Below, piece by piece: positions 54,317 to 64,000 of a DNA stretch of 64,000 nt. Source of the stretch: Collimonas pratensis (GTDB lineage: Bacteria; Pseudomonadota; Gammaproteobacteria; Burkholderiales; Burkholderiaceae_D). Position 1 is the stretch's first letter. Every line of letters begins with the position of its first letter. The stretch spans positions 3,596,001 through 3,660,000 of the forward strand of contig NZ_CP013234.1 in the NCBI RefSeq assembly GCF_001584185.1, in the 5' to 3' direction. Made by a program: the position numbers and the translations under genes. Below the pieces are notes generated by a model. It had not been told where the DNA came from. It did not search any database and was given only the letters and a program-made list of their open reading frames with translations.

Positions 54317-55948
54317 TCACCCTTCATATACCGTGCGTGTCTTGAACGGCAGATACTGGAACAGCCAGGTTTCCGACAGCGGCTGGTTCTTGAAGCGCAG
54401 GAACAGGCGCAGATCGACCGGCTCCGCGCCGTCGGCGGTCAAGTCGAACTGCGCACGCCAATGGCCGGGCACCCCGTTAGGGACAGCTTCGGTGAAGACA
54501 TAAGAAAATTTGCCGCGCGAAGTGGTCAGGACTGCCTCCGGCAACTCGCCAAACGCCAGTTTTTCCAGCGGTGCGCCCTTGAACTCCACCATGAATTTAC
54601 GGACATTCTGCGGACGCGGCTGACCCGGTATGCCGCCGTTGCCGAGACGGGTGGCGACGCAGCGGGCCAGCGTCGTCGGAAACGGTTCATCCTGCTGCCA
54701 ATGCAGGCGGTAACGCAGGCGGTAACTGCTGCCGGCGACAGCCTTGGCGCGCGGCACCCACATGGCGACAACGTTATCGTGGATCTCGTCGTCGGTCGGG
54801 ATTTCGACCAGTTGCACCGCGCCCTCGCCCCAGCCACCCAGAGGCTCCACCCAGAGACTCGGGCGGCGCTCATAATGCACGCCATCCTGATAATGATCGA
54901 ACACACGGTCGCGCTGCAACAGGCCGAAGCCGCGCGGGTTGTTGTCGCCGAAAGCCGAGGCGGTGGTTTTCGCCGGGTTGTTCAGCGGCCGCCAGATATG
55001 CTCGCCGCTGCCGTTCCAGATCGCCAGGCCATCGGAATCGTGCACTTCCGGCCGCCAGTCCGCGCCGGTGCCTTTTACCGTCTCGGAAAACCAGAACATC
55101 GAGGTTGCCGGTGCAATGCCCAGGCGTTCGACGTCGCGCCGTAAAAACAAGGCGGTCTCGACTTCCATGGTTACGCCGGAAGTTACGCCAGCTCTGCGCT
55201 GCATGACGAATTTGTAGGCGCCGCAAATGCTGGGGCCATCCAGCAGCGCATAAATCACGACGGTATCGCTGCCGTCTTCCGGCGCCGTGAAATAGAAATG
55301 GGTAAAGTTCGGGAATTCTTCCGATTTTCCGGCCTGCGCGACATCGATGGCGATGCCGCGCGCCGACAAACCGTATTGATACAGGTCGCCGATGGCGCGG
55401 AAATACGAAGCGCCCAGAAAGGCGACCCAGTCGTTTTTATGCCAATCGAGCTTGGCCTGATCGTCCTTCCGGCTTTCCTGAAAACGGAAACCGGCGAAGC
55501 CGCTGCCGCGCGGCAGCTGGCGCGCTGGGCTGTCCGACGGCATATCGAAATAACTCTCGTCGTAGACGATCTCGCGCGCCTTGGCGTCGGCGCCGCTGCC
55601 GTCGACCAGCAGCATGTGCACCGGCGCCTGGAAATAGCGGCCCAGATGAAAGAAGGTCAAGGGAAACTGTCCCGCGCCATCCGCGAACAGCGCATAGTCA
55701 TTCTTGAACTTGATCTTGCCGTGCGCTTCGTAATCGATTTTTTCCAGAATCTCGCGCGGCGCGGTTTGCTGCACTTTATAAGGTGCAGCGGCTTGCGTGC
55801 GCGCCTGCTCAATCAAGGTCTCGAAAGAAAAGGCCGACGCGGCGCCGAACTTCACGCGGTTGGCGGCAATGGCTTCGAGCGGAATGCCGAGGGCGGCAAA
55901 CATTGCGGAGGCGGCGGCGGATTGCAGAAATGTGCGGCGATTTGTCAT
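54317..55948 (-). CDS. opgD: periplasmic glucan biosynthesis protein D
   Basis: OpgD shapes the osmoregulated periplasmic glucans made by OpgH. The frame of 543 residues starts with a twin-arginine signal (TNRRTFLQSAAASAMFAALG), unlike OpgG's Sec signal. It then carries the OpgG/D domain with [40 protein letters not shown] and RPSLWVEPLGGWGEGAV. ATG 55948 places the twin Arg four residues in. It is 136 bases after opgH on the same strand. Confidence 0.9.
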   Translation of the reverse strand: MTNRRTFLQSAAASAMFAALGIPLEAIAANRVKFGAASAFSFETLIEQARTQAAAPYKVQQTAPREILEKIDYEAHGKIKFKNDYALFADGAGQFPLTFFHLGRYFQAPVHMLLVDGSGADAKAREIVYDESYFDMPSDSPARQLPRGSGFAGFRFQESRKDDQAKLDWHKNDWVAFLGASYFRAIGDLYQYGLSARGIAIDVAQAGKSEEFPNFTHFYFTAPEDGSDTVVIYALLDGPSICGAYKFVMQRRAGVTSGVTMEVETALFLRRDVERLGIAPATSMFWFSETVKGTGADWRPEVHDSDGLAIWNGSGEHIWRPLNNPAKTTASAFGDNNPRGFGLLQRDRVFDHYQDGVHYERRPSLWVEPLGGWGEGAVQLVEIPTDDEIHDNVVAMWVPRAKAVAGSSYRLRYRLHWQQDEPFPTTLARCVATRLGNGGIPGQPRPQNVRKFMVEFKGAPLEKLAFGELPEAVLTTSRGKFSYVFTEAVPNGVPGHWRAQFDLTADGAEPVDLRLFLRFKNQPLSETWLFQYLPFKTRTVYEG

Positions 55949-56084
55949 CGATGGGGTCCCCATAATGTGAGAAGAACGCTAAGGCGGAGAGATGCGGCAA
56001 GAGTTCTTGCCTGCATCCCGCCGTGCGGCTTCATGAGAAAAATATGCATCCCGGTGCGGCGTATTGCAAACCAGCGCAGCGGGC

Positions 56085-58652
56085 TTACGCTCGTTGTGAG
56101 CGCCAGCGCCGGTTAACCTGCTCGGAATTCCAGATTTCGAAATGCAGGCGGGACAAGGTCAAAGGATCATCCAGCAGCGCATTTTTCTGGCGCGGCGTCA
56201 GGCCGTCGGGGCCGCCTTTCAAGGCGCTGTCGAGCAGCGCTGCGCGCGCCGCCTGGGTCGCCGCCGGCACTGCCGGTCGCGCTGTCACCGCCGCGCACAA
56301 CAAGGCATTCATGACCGGATCCACCACCGCGTCGCTGAAATTCGCCAGCTTCTTGCCGTTGTCGTTATACACCGTGGTCGCCGCCAGCTCGGGCGGCAAA
56401 TCGACTTCCTCCGGAATCACGAACAGACGCGCATGGCGGAAACTGCGGCCGAGCGTCACGCGGCTGGAAAATACCGACAAGGGAATCGACAGCACCAGCG
56501 AACCGACGATAGGCAGCAGCCACCACAGGAAGCCCGGTTCCAGCCAGTAGACGCCACCGCCCCACAGCAAACCCAGCAAAGTATGGCCGCCATGCCGGCG
56601 GCAGGCTTCGCCCCAGCTGGTTTCGGCATCTTCGCGCGGCGGCGATTTCCAGCTGATGGTCCAGCCCAGAAAGGCGCCGACCACGAAGCGCGTATGGAAC
56701 AGCATGCGCACCGGCGCCAGCAGCATCGAAAACAGCAGCTCCATGATCATACTCAGGGTCAGTCGGAAGGCGCCGCCGAATTCGCGCGCACCCTTGGCCC
56801 AGATCAGCACCACGCTCAGCACTTTCGGCAGGAACAGTAAGGTGGCGGTGGCGCTGAACAAAGCCAGCGCCCGCTCCGGATGCCATTCCGGCCACACCGG
56901 AAACAACTGGCCCGGTGTCACGAAATATTCCGGCGCCACCAGCGTATGCACGGCCAGCAATACCGTCGACAACAGCAGCGACAAAAACCACAGCGGCGCC
57001 GACAGATAGGCCATGACACCGGTCACGAACACCGCGCGGTGCACGGCATGCATGCCGCGCGCCAGGAACAGGCGGAAATTCATCAGGTTGCCCTGGCACC
57101 AGCGGCGGTCGCGCTTGAGTTCGTCCAGCAGGTTGGGCGGCATTTCCTCGTAGCTGCCGGCCAGGTCGTAGGCGATCCAGACACCCCAGCCGGCGCGCCG
57201 CATCAGCGCTGCTTCAACAAAATCGTGCGAGAGAATCTCGCCGGCCAGCGCGCCCTCGCCCGGCAGCGGCGCCAGCGCGCAATGCTCCATGAACGGCTGC
57301 AGGCGAATGATGGCGTTGTGTCCCCAGTAATGCGACTCCCCCAGCTGCCAGTAATGCAGGCCGGCGGTGAACAAGGGACCGTAGACGCGCGTCGAGAACT
57401 GCTGGATGCGCGCATACAAGGTATCGCGGCCGGCGGCGCGCGGCGCGGTCTGGACGATGCCGGCGGTCGGATTGGCTTCCATCAGGCGCACCAATGTGGC
57501 CAGGCAGGTACCGCTCATGACGCTGTCGGCGTCGAGCACGATCATGTAGCTGTAGTTGGCGCCCCAGCGCCGGCAGAAATCGTCGATATTGCCGCTCTTG
57601 CGCTTGACCCGACGGCGCCGGTGGCGGTAGAAAATGCGGCCGAAGCCGCCCACCGTCTTGCACAGGCTGGCCCAGGCATCCAGCTCGGCGCTGCAGATAT
57701 CGCTATCGCCGCTGTCGCTCAGCACGAAGAAGTCGAAACGGTCCAGCTCGCCGCTGGCCGCCACCGACTCGTAGGTGGCGCGCAGCCCGGCAAAGACCCG
57801 GGTCACGTCTTCATTACAGATCGGCATCACGATAGCGGTGCGGGCGCTGGCCGGGATCGGCCCCGGCGCCGCTTCTTCGCGTGAAATCACATAGCGGTCG
57901 CTGCCACGCATCAGCACCAGGAAGCCGGCCATGGCGGTCCAGAAACCGGCCGAGACCCAGCAGAACAGCAGTGCGAACAAGCCGAGCGTGACCAGCTCCA
58001 GCGGCTTGTCGCCGTGGTAGGGCAGCACGGCGCTCATGAAATAAGTGGCCATCGCGGTCTGCGCCAGCATCAGCATCAGCAGCACAATGCGGCGCAGATT
58101 GCCGCGCGACTTGCTCTCGTGCTGGTCTTGGCTGTCGGCTTCGGCGGCCGGCATGGGCTCCGGCTGCGGCAGCGCGGTCGAACGCGCAGCCTTTTTGTAG
58201 CGGCGCTGCTTGGCGCGCGGCCGGCGGTCGAATTTACTGTTGGCGGTTTCTATCCAGCGCACCAGCGGATTCAAGGTGCCCCAAGGATGGGCGACAATCG
58301 GCGTGCGCTGCAGCGGCGGCGCAATCGCAATGCGCGAGAGGCCGCTGGCGTCGGTGCCGATCTCGGGCACCGGCTGTGCCGAAGCTGGTTCGGCAAACGC
58401 CAGCTGCAGGCGGGCGGCGACCGAACCATAGGCCGGATTGGCATGGGCCAGTGCCGACAGCTCGCCATCAGCGCTGCCAGCCGCCAACGCCTGATGCACA
58501 GCGGCCATGGAACTGTCGCCGCCCGCCTGCAGCTGCGCAGACAAAGCAGCACGCCGCTCTGCCGACAGCGGCAAGCGATCGAGATAACGCTCACTGGTTT
58601 CAGGCATCATGACGGGCGAATTCTGCAGCTCTGCTGCACTCGGCGGTGACAT
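56085..58652 (-). CDS. opgH: glucan biosynthesis glucosyltransferase H
   Basis: OpgH polymerises glucose from UDP-glucose into the periplasmic glucan backbone across the inner membrane. The 855-residue protein has several membrane helices and a family-2 glycosyltransferase domain. Visible active-site groups are the early [13 protein letters not shown], the DxD-type [15 protein letters not shown] and the acceptor-site QxxRW segment [16 protein letters not shown]. The length matches E. coli OpgH (847). It begins 12 bases after the opgG stop, so the two are cotranscribed. Confidence 0.95.
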   Translation of the reverse strand: MSPPSAAELQNSPVMMPETSERYLDRLPLSAERRAALSAQLQAGGDSSMAAVHQALAAGSADGELSALAHANPAYGSVAARLQLAFAEPASAQPVPEIGTDASGLSRIAIAPPLQRTPIVAHPWGTLNPLVRWIETANSKFDRRPRAKQRRYKKAARSTALPQPEPMPAAEADSQDQHESKSRGNLRRIVLLMLMLAQTAMATYFMSAVLPYHGDKPLELVTLGLFALLFCWVSAGFWTAMAGFLVLMRGSDRYVISREEAAPGPIPASARTAIVMPICNEDVTRVFAGLRATYESVAASGELDRFDFFVLSDSGDSDICSAELDAWASLCKTVGGFGRIFYRHRRRRVKRKSGNIDDFCRRWGANYSYMIVLDADSVMSGTCLATLVRLMEANPTAGIVQTAPRAAGRDTLYARIQQFSTRVYGPLFTAGLHYWQLGESHYWGHNAIIRLQPFMEHCALAPLPGEGALAGEILSHDFVEAALMRRAGWGVWIAYDLAGSYEEMPPNLLDELKRDRRWCQGNLMNFRLFLARGMHAVHRAVFVTGVMAYLSAPLWFLSLLLSTVLLAVHTLVAPEYFVTPGQLFPVWPEWHPERALALFSATATLLFLPKVLSVVLIWAKGAREFGGAFRLTLSMIMELLFSMLLAPVRMLFHTRFVVGAFLGWTISWKSPPREDAETSWGEACRRHGGHTLLGLLWGGGVYWLEPGFLWWLLPIVGSLVLSIPLSVFSSRVTLGRSFRHARLFVIPEEVDLPPELAATTVYNDNGKKLANFSDAVVDPVMNALLCAAVTARPAVPAATQAARAALLDSALKGGPDGLTPRQKNALLDDPLTLSRLHFEIWNSEQVNRRWRSQRA

Positions 58653-58663
58653 CGGCGTGCGAT

Positions 58664-60232
58664 TTAGTTGGGCGGTAATATGTAGCTCCAGGTCTCGGAT
58701 AAAGTGGTGCTGCCGCCGCGCAGGAAGCCGCGCAGCTCGACAGGTTTGTTGTCCTCGTTGCGGCGCACCCGCACCGTCATGCGCCAGCCGCCGGTAACAT
58801 CATTGCGCTCCACCTTGGCCTCCAGCACCTTGCCGTTGTCGTCGGCGCTGACCACGCCTTCCGGCTGCACCTTGTCCGACAGCTTCTTGAACACCGGGCC
58901 TTCAAAGTCGACCACCAGGCCGATGACGTTGTCATCGGTCTTCTTCAACACGCCGAGTCCGCGCCGGGTCTGCGTGACCCATGACAGGGGCGGCCGCTTT
59001 TCCGCATCCTTCTGCCATGACAAAGTGTATTCCAGATTGAATGGCTGGCCCACCTTGGGCTGCGTTTCCGGTACCCAGAAGGCAACGATGTTGTCATTGG
59101 TTTCATCCGGCGTCGGAATCTGCACCAGTTCTACCCTGCCGTTGCCCCAATTGCCCTTGGGCTGGACCCAGGCGCTGGGCTGGTTTTCATAATGGGCGTT
59201 GAGGTCCTGGTAGCTGGCAAAGCTGCGGTCGCGCTGCATCAGGCCGAAACCGGCCGGATTGCTCAAGGAATAAGAGGTCACCAGCAAGCGCTTGGGATTG
59301 ACCAGCGGCCGCCAGATCCACTCGCCGGTGCCGGAAGCCACCGACAAGCCGTCGGAGTCGTGTACTTCAGGCCGATAGTCGTCGATCGGCGAGCGCTGGT
59401 TGTCGCCATGCAGGAACATGCTGGTGAGCGGCGCCAGGCCGAGCTTGCTGACATTCTCACGGAGGTACAGCTGGGCCTTGACGTCGACCGTGCTATCGAC
59501 GCCCGGCTTCAGCACAAAGCGATAGGCGCCGGTCACGCGGCGCGAGTTGAGCAGCGCGTAGATGGTCAGGTCCTTGTCGCTGGCCTTGGGCCGCTCGATC
59601 CAGAATTCGGTGAAACGCGGAAACTCTTCGCCGGAGCTAAGTCCGGTGTCTATCGCCAGGCCCCGGGCTGACAAGCCATAGGTCTGGTCCTTGCCTAGCC
59701 CGCGGAAATAGCTGGCGCCAAGGAAAGATAAGACCTCGTCCTTGTATTTCGGCGTATTCAAAGGGAAATGCACGCGGAAGCCGGCGAAGCCCAGTCCGCG
59801 CATCTTGCGCGGGTCAACCTTGAGGGCGCCGAAATCGAAATCGTTGGGGTCAAAGCGGATTTCGCGCACGCTCTGGCCATTGATTTCGTTGATCTTTACC
59901 GGCTGGTCAAAGGCATAGCCCTGATGGAAAAATGCCAGTTCGAACGGCAATTTCTGGCTGCGCCAGGTGGATTTCTCCGGGCGGAAGCGGATCTCCTTGT
60001 ACTGTCCGTAATCGAGATTGGCGATTTCCTTGGGCAGGCTGCCTTCCGGCTTGCTATAAGAGCTGGCTGCCAGCTCCTTTGCCTGCTTGGCAACGTTATC
60101 GAAGTCAAAGGCAAACGCGCTGCCGACGGTGGCGGACAACAACAGCGCCGCGGACAATGGCAGGACGGCGATGCGCGCCCGCGCTAGAGCGGAAATACGC
60201 GATTGCGTCCGCTGAGACAAATTCAAATACAT
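58664..60232 (-). CDS. opgG: periplasmic glucan biosynthesis protein G
   Basis: OpgG acts in the periplasm with OpgH to build and branch osmoregulated periplasmic glucans. The 522-residue protein has a long Sec signal ([20 protein letters not shown], cleavage near SAFAFD) and the OpgG domain with [40 protein letters not shown] and [21 protein letters not shown] chose ATG 60232; a start at 60250 adds six residues. It is the first gene of the opgG-opgH-opgD operon. Confidence 0.93.
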   Translation of the reverse strand: MYLNLSQRTQSRISALARARIAVLPLSAALLLSATVGSAFAFDFDNVAKQAKELAASSYSKPEGSLPKEIANLDYGQYKEIRFRPEKSTWRSQKLPFELAFFHQGYAFDQPVKINEINGQSVREIRFDPNDFDFGALKVDPRKMRGLGFAGFRVHFPLNTPKYKDEVLSFLGASYFRGLGKDQTYGLSARGLAIDTGLSSGEEFPRFTEFWIERPKASDKDLTIYALLNSRRVTGAYRFVLKPGVDSTVDVKAQLYLRENVSKLGLAPLTSMFLHGDNQRSPIDDYRPEVHDSDGLSVASGTGEWIWRPLVNPKRLLVTSYSLSNPAGFGLMQRDRSFASYQDLNAHYENQPSAWVQPKGNWGNGRVELVQIPTPDETNDNIVAFWVPETQPKVGQPFNLEYTLSWQKDAEKRPPLSWVTQTRRGLGVLKKTDDNVIGLVVDFEGPVFKKLSDKVQPEGVVSADDNGKVLEAKVERNDVTGGWRMTVRVRRNEDNKPVELRGFLRGGSTTLSETWSYILPPN

Positions 60233-60606
60233 TGGATTCCCATCTGACACTGCTTTGATTGACCTGCCCGACCAAGCCTTGTGGGCAGCGTCGAGAGCAA
60301 GCGGTAGTCTATCAGTGTTCTATAATTTTTTATATCCATCCGGCAATGAGCAAGCTGTGGCGCCTCAGTCCAGGCACCAGCAGCGACAAAGACTTGCAAA
60401 ATTGATTGGCAGAAATTGCCAAATTGGCAGCAGAATGGCGCCTGGCACTAAGCCGATGCACGCCAAATCCACAAAATACCCTGGCCTAGGTTAACAGGCC
60501 CTGGCTTTTAAGAGCAAGCATCGGCGACAAAGTTCCATCCGTAACTTATAGTAAGATCACGCTTTTAATATAAATCCGCTCACCGCGGGCTCATGCAACA
60601 GCGCCC
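60233..60606. other. divergent intergenic region between opgG and folA
   Basis: About 370 bases hold no gene I can support. It must contain promoters for the opg operon leftward and folA rightward. I see no strong palindrome or known RNA element. Confidence 0.5.
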
Positions 60607-61119
60607 ATGACCTCACGCCTCACGATTATTGTCGCCATCGACGCCAACAACGGCATCGGCATCCGCAACACCTTGCCCTGGCGCCTGCCGGAGGATCTGG
60701 CGCACTTTAAACGCACCACCTCGGGCCACGCCATCATCATGGGCCGCAAGACTTTCGAGTCGATCGGGCGGCCGCTACCGAACCGGCGCAATATCGTCAT
60801 CACCCGCAATCCTGCATGGCGCCACGAGGGCATCGAAAGCGCGCCGTCGCTGGCCGCTGCCGCTGCGCTGGCCGGCGATGCCGAAGCCTTCATCATCGGC
60901 GGCGCCGAGATCTACGCCGCGGCGCAAGACCTGGCGCAGCGCCTGATCGTCACCGAGATCCGTCACAGCTTCGACTGCGACGCTTTCTACCCTGCCCGCG
61001 ATCCGTCGCAATGGCAGGAAATCTCGCGCGAAAACCACCACTCCGACGCCAACGGTTTCGACTACGCTTTCGTGGTCTACCAGCGCCGCCCGGCCAGCGT
61101 CAGCGAGGCCAGCAGCTGA
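60607..61119 (+). CDS. folA: dihydrofolate reductase
   Basis: FolA regenerates tetrahydrofolate from the dihydrofolate made by ThyA and is the target of trimethoprim. The 170-residue protein has the first strand and substrate loop IIVAIDANNGIGIRNTLPWR with catalytic Asp (PEDLAHFK), MGRKTFESIGRPLPNRRNIV and the NADP-binding FIIGGAEIYAA. It is translated from ATG 60607. Confidence 0.95.
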   Translation: MTSRLTIIVAIDANNGIGIRNTLPWRLPEDLAHFKRTTSGHAIIMGRKTFESIGRPLPNRRNIVITRNPAWRHEGIESAPSLAAAAALAGDAEAFIIGGAEIYAAAQDLAQRLIVTEIRHSFDCDAFYPARDPSQWQEISRENHHSDANGFDYAFVVYQRRPASVSEASS

Positions 61120-61394
61120 CCCGATCCGATGACGGAATGACATCTGTTGTTTTCTGCAGGAATTCCCTCATCTTTATCCCCAATTTCGTGCATATCTGCG
61201 AAAATTCGACTTTCTTTTTCAGCACGGCCGCGAGTGCGGCAATTATCCATACGCGTGCTGAAAACGATAGGCTGCTTTGCCCTACCCAGGCAACACCCGC
61301 GACCGCCCTGGCGCAGCGGGACAATGTTTTTTAACCGCCGTCGCACGGCCCTGTCCGCAGCCTTGTTATCAACCACCGTCTCTTGGAGACCTCG

Positions 61395-63659
61395 ATGAAA
61401 TTCCGCTTCCCCATCGTCATCATTGACGAAGACTTCCGTTCCGAAAACACCTCCGGCCTCGGCATCCGCGCACTCGCCGACGCCATGGAGACCGAAGGCA
61501 TGGAGGTATTGGGTGTGACCAGTTACGGCGACCTGTCGCAGTTCGCCCAGCAGCAATCGCGGGCCTCCGCCTTTATCCTGTCGATCGACGACGAAGAATT
61601 CGGCGCCGGTTCGTTTGAGGAAACCGACCACGCGCTGAAATCGCTGCGCGCCTTCGTCGAAGAAATCCGCCACAAGAACGCCGACATCCCGATCTACCTG
61701 TACGGCGAAACCCGTACCTCGCGCCATATCCCCAACGATATCCTGCGCGAACTGCACGGCTTCATCCACATGTTCGAAGACACGCCGGAATTCGTGGCGC
61801 GTCACATCATCCGTGAAGCCAAATCTTACCTGGACGGCCTCTCGCCGCCCTTCTTCCGCGCGCTGGTGCACTACGCCCAGGACGGCTCCTACTCGTGGCA
61901 CTGCCCGGGACACTCGGGCGGCGTGGCCTTCCTGAAGTCGCCTATCGGCCAGATGTTCCACCAGTTCTTCGGTGAAAACATGCTGCGCGCCGACGTCTGC
62001 AACGCCGTCGAAGAACTCGGCCAGCTGCTCGACCATACTGGCCCGGTCGCCGCTTCCGAGCGCAACGCCGCGCGCATCTTCAATGCCGACCATTGCTACT
62101 TCGTCACCAACGGCACCAGCACCAGCAACAAGATGGTGTGGCACTCGACCGTGGCGCCGGGCGACATCGTGGTGGTCGACCGCAACTGCCACAAATCGAT
62201 CCTGCACTCGATCATCATGACCGGCGCCATTCCGGTATTCCTGATGCCGACCCGTAACCACCTCGGCATCATCGGCCCGATCCCGCTGGAAGAATTCACG
62301 CTGGAAAGCATCCGCAAGAAGATCGAAGCCAATCCGTTTGCACGCGAAGCGGTCAACAAGAAGCCACGCATCCTGACCATCACGCAATCGACCTACGATG
62401 GCGTGATCTACAACGTCGAGACCCTGAAGAACATGCTGGACGGCGAGATCGACACCCTGCACTTCGACGAAGCCTGGCTGCCGCATGCGACTTTCCACGA
62501 TTTCTACAAAGACATGCACGCGATCGGCAAGGACCGCCCGCGCGCCAAGAAGTCGATGATCTTCTCGACCCAGTCGACCCACAAGCTGCTGGCCGGCCTG
62601 TCGCAGGCCTCGCAGATCCTGGTGCGCGAATCGGAAAGCGTGCAGCTGGACCAGGATGCCTTCAACGAAGCCTACCTGATGCACACCTCGACTTCGCCGC
62701 AGTATTCCATCATCGCTTCCTGCGACGTCGCCGCAGCGATGATGGAAGCGCCGGGCGGCACCGCCCTGGTGGAAGAAAGCATTTTGGAAGCGCTGGATTT
62801 CCGCCGCGCCATGAAGAAGATCGACGAGGAATGGGGCAAGGACTGGTGGTTCCAGGTGTGGGGCCCGAACAGCTTCTCGGAAGACGGCATCGGCAGCCGC
62901 GAAGACTGGGTCATCCGCGCCGAGGACGACTGGCACGGCTTTGGCAACCTGGCGCCGAACTTCAACATGCTCGATCCGATCAAGGCTACCATCGTCACCC
63001 CCGGCCTGTCGCTGGAAGGCAAGTTCGGCGAGAGCGGCATCCCGGCCTCGATCGTCACCAAGTACCTGGCCGAGCACGGCGTCATCGTCGAGAAGTGCGG
63101 CCTGTACTCGTTCTTCATCATGTTCACCATCGGCATCACCAAGGGCCGCTGGAACACCCTGCTGACCGCTTTGCAGCAGTTCAAGGACGACTACGACAAG
63201 AACCAGCCGATCTGGCGCATCCTGCCCGAGTTCGCCGCCGCCAACCACGGCAAGAACGCGCGTTACGAACGGCTTGGCCTGCGCGACCTGTGCCAGCAGA
63301 TCCACGAAACCTACAAGTCCTACGACGTGGCGCGCCTGACGACAGAGATGTATTTGTCCGACATGCAGCCGGCCATGAAGCCATCCGATGCGTTCGCCAA
63401 GATGGCGCACCGGGAAATCGACCGCGTCCCTATCGACCAGCTCGAAGGCCGCGTCACCTCGATCCTGCTAACACCTTACCCGCCAGGCATTCCACTGCTG
63501 ATTCCAGGCGAACGCTTCAACAAGACCATCGTAGACTATCTCAAGTTCGCGCGCGATTTCAACGAGAAATTCCCAGGCTTTGAAACCGACGTGCATGGCC
63601 TGGTGAAACGGGAAGTGAATGGCAAGCGGGATTACTTCGTGGATTGCGTGCGACAGTAA
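61395..63659 (+). CDS. PLP-dependent arginine/lysine/ornithine decarboxylase
   Basis: The 754-residue protein has a flavodoxin-like wing domain (1-130), a PLP domain with the Schiff-base lysine in FSTQSTHKLLAGLSQASQI, and a C-terminal domain. It resembles the inducible decarboxylases AdiA, CadA and SpeC. Arginine is the most likely substrate from length (AdiA is about 755 residues), but the active-site residues do not let me decide. Such enzymes consume protons in acid stress or make polyamines. The ATG at 61395 follows TTGGAGACC. No antiporter gene is adjacent, which argues for biosynthesis rather than acid resistance. Confidence 0.9.
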   Translation: MKFRFPIVIIDEDFRSENTSGLGIRALADAMETEGMEVLGVTSYGDLSQFAQQQSRASAFILSIDDEEFGAGSFEETDHALKSLRAFVEEIRHKNADIPIYLYGETRTSRHIPNDILRELHGFIHMFEDTPEFVARHIIREAKSYLDGLSPPFFRALVHYAQDGSYSWHCPGHSGGVAFLKSPIGQMFHQFFGENMLRADVCNAVEELGQLLDHTGPVAASERNAARIFNADHCYFVTNGTSTSNKMVWHSTVAPGDIVVVDRNCHKSILHSIIMTGAIPVFLMPTRNHLGIIGPIPLEEFTLESIRKKIEANPFAREAVNKKPRILTITQSTYDGVIYNVETLKNMLDGEIDTLHFDEAWLPHATFHDFYKDMHAIGKDRPRAKKSMIFSTQSTHKLLAGLSQASQILVRESESVQLDQDAFNEAYLMHTSTSPQYSIIASCDVAAAMMEAPGGTALVEESILEALDFRRAMKKIDEEWGKDWWFQVWGPNSFSEDGIGSREDWVIRAEDDWHGFGNLAPNFNMLDPIKATIVTPGLSLEGKFGESGIPASIVTKYLAEHGVIVEKCGLYSFFIMFTIGITKGRWNTLLTALQQFKDDYDKNQPIWRILPEFAAANHGKNARYERLGLRDLCQQIHETYKSYDVARLTTEMYLSDMQPAMKPSDAFAKMAHREIDRVPIDQLEGRVTSILLTPYPPGIPLLIPGERFNKTIVDYLKFARDFNEKFPGFETDVHGLVKREVNGKRDYFVDCVRQ

Positions 63660-63682
63660 ATTCCACAGCCAGCATGGCTAAT

Positions 63683-63722
63683 AAAAAACCGGGAGGCTCG
63701 ATCAAGCCTCCCGGTTTTTTTT
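63683..63722. terminator. bidirectional terminator after the decarboxylase gene
   Basis: AAAAAACCGGGAGGCT pairs with AGCCTCCCGGTTTTTT around a short loop, with A-run and T-run flanks. It lies between two convergent genes. Confidence 0.9.
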
Positions 63723-63747
63723 ATGCCTCAGTTTTGAGGCTTTGACT

Positions 63748-63984
63748 TTACAACGGCGCGAACCGCCGTGTGCCGTTTTCCAGCAAGCCGTTGAACAGCT
63801 CGGCCGGCCGCACCCACAAGCCCGGGGTATGCGGCCACAGGTGTTCATAGACCACCATGGCTTCTTCAGTTTCCGAATGCCTTGCCAGGCCAATGTAGCG
63901 GTACAAGCCACCCTTGTAATGGCGGTGGGTGGCAATCTTCTTTGCGTCGTCTTCAGTCACTTGATTCTCCAACATGTGATGCAT
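63748..63984 (-). CDS. DUF1653 family protein
   Basis: The 78-residue protein has the DUF1653 pattern HRHYKGGLYRYIGLARHSET and EEAMVVYEHLWP, followed by LWVRPAELFNGLLENG. The fold is small and function is unknown. ATG 63984 has a GGAG ten bases upstream; a TTG at 63990 is the alternative. The promoter lies at or beyond the right edge. Confidence 0.85.
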   Translation of the reverse strand: MHHMLENQVTEDDAKKIATHRHYKGGLYRYIGLARHSETEEAMVVYEHLWPHTPGLWVRPAELFNGLLENGTRRFAPL

Positions 63985-64000
63985 ATCCAAACAACTCCGT

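Noticed and set aside
61077..63410. 777-codon open frame antisense to the decarboxylase gene
   Set aside because: It mirrors a strongly conserved PLP enzyme in a GC-rich gene, where antisense frames stay open by codon bias. Its protein has no domain and no ribosome binding site.

Overview
The window reads as a chromosomal segment of a GC-rich betaproteobacterium of the order Burkholderiales, probably Oxalobacteraceae (Collimonas/Herbaspirillum-like). This is inferred from a glucokinase fused to an RpiR regulator, a Burkholderiales-type porin, an opgG-opgH-opgD operon, and an mltD-gloB-methyltransferase-rnhA-dnaQ block like that of E. coli. No sequence search was possible, so genus is a guess.

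Bases 1 to about 9715 are accessory DNA, visibly more AT-rich and patchy: an MFS drug exporter and a convergent LysR gene, an IS21-type transposase relic, two small regulators (one orphan TetR), and then a short prophage remnant. The remnant holds an integrase and a tiny excisionase on the + strand. Facing away on the - strand is a tight operon: zinc-finger protein, DUF1364 protein, replication initiator with an internal iteron-like array, RusA resolvase, a hypothetical protein and an XRE regulator. It ends against tRNA-Val(GAC), the likely attachment site. No capsid, tail or lysis genes are present.

From the tRNA rightward the DNA is core-like. Bases 9.8-14.5 kb hold dnaQ, a frameshifted rnhA, the YafS-like methyltransferase, gloB and mltD; then come fabI, an OmpA-like protein, a DEAD-box helicase, an EamA transporter and a four-gene osmoprotectant ABC importer. 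Bases 23-44.5 kb are a sugar-catabolism region built on the Entner-Doudoroff pathway: edd-eda divergent from pgi-zwf-hexR-isomerase-fructokinase, a porin, a glucokinase-RpiR fusion with a second zwf, a glucose/mannose-type ABC importer and tal. Similar 15-bp sites (TGTAGT-N4-5-TACA type) stand in front of edd, pgi, the porin and the zwf2/ABC intergenic region. I read these as one HexR regulon covering uptake through the outer membrane, import, phosphorylation, isomerisation and ED cleavage.

Bases 44.5-64 kb hold purU, a bactofilin, a DUF898 gene broken by an in-frame TGA, an M48 protease, thyA, an ABC exporter with a MacA-like adaptor and NodT-like channel but no MacB, the osmoregulated periplasmic glucan genes opgG-opgH-opgD, folA, a large Arg/Lys/Orn decarboxylase and a DUF1653 protein. 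Two palindromic repeat families lie between genes; one supplies the stop codon of thyA and the last codons of the osmoprotectant ATPase.
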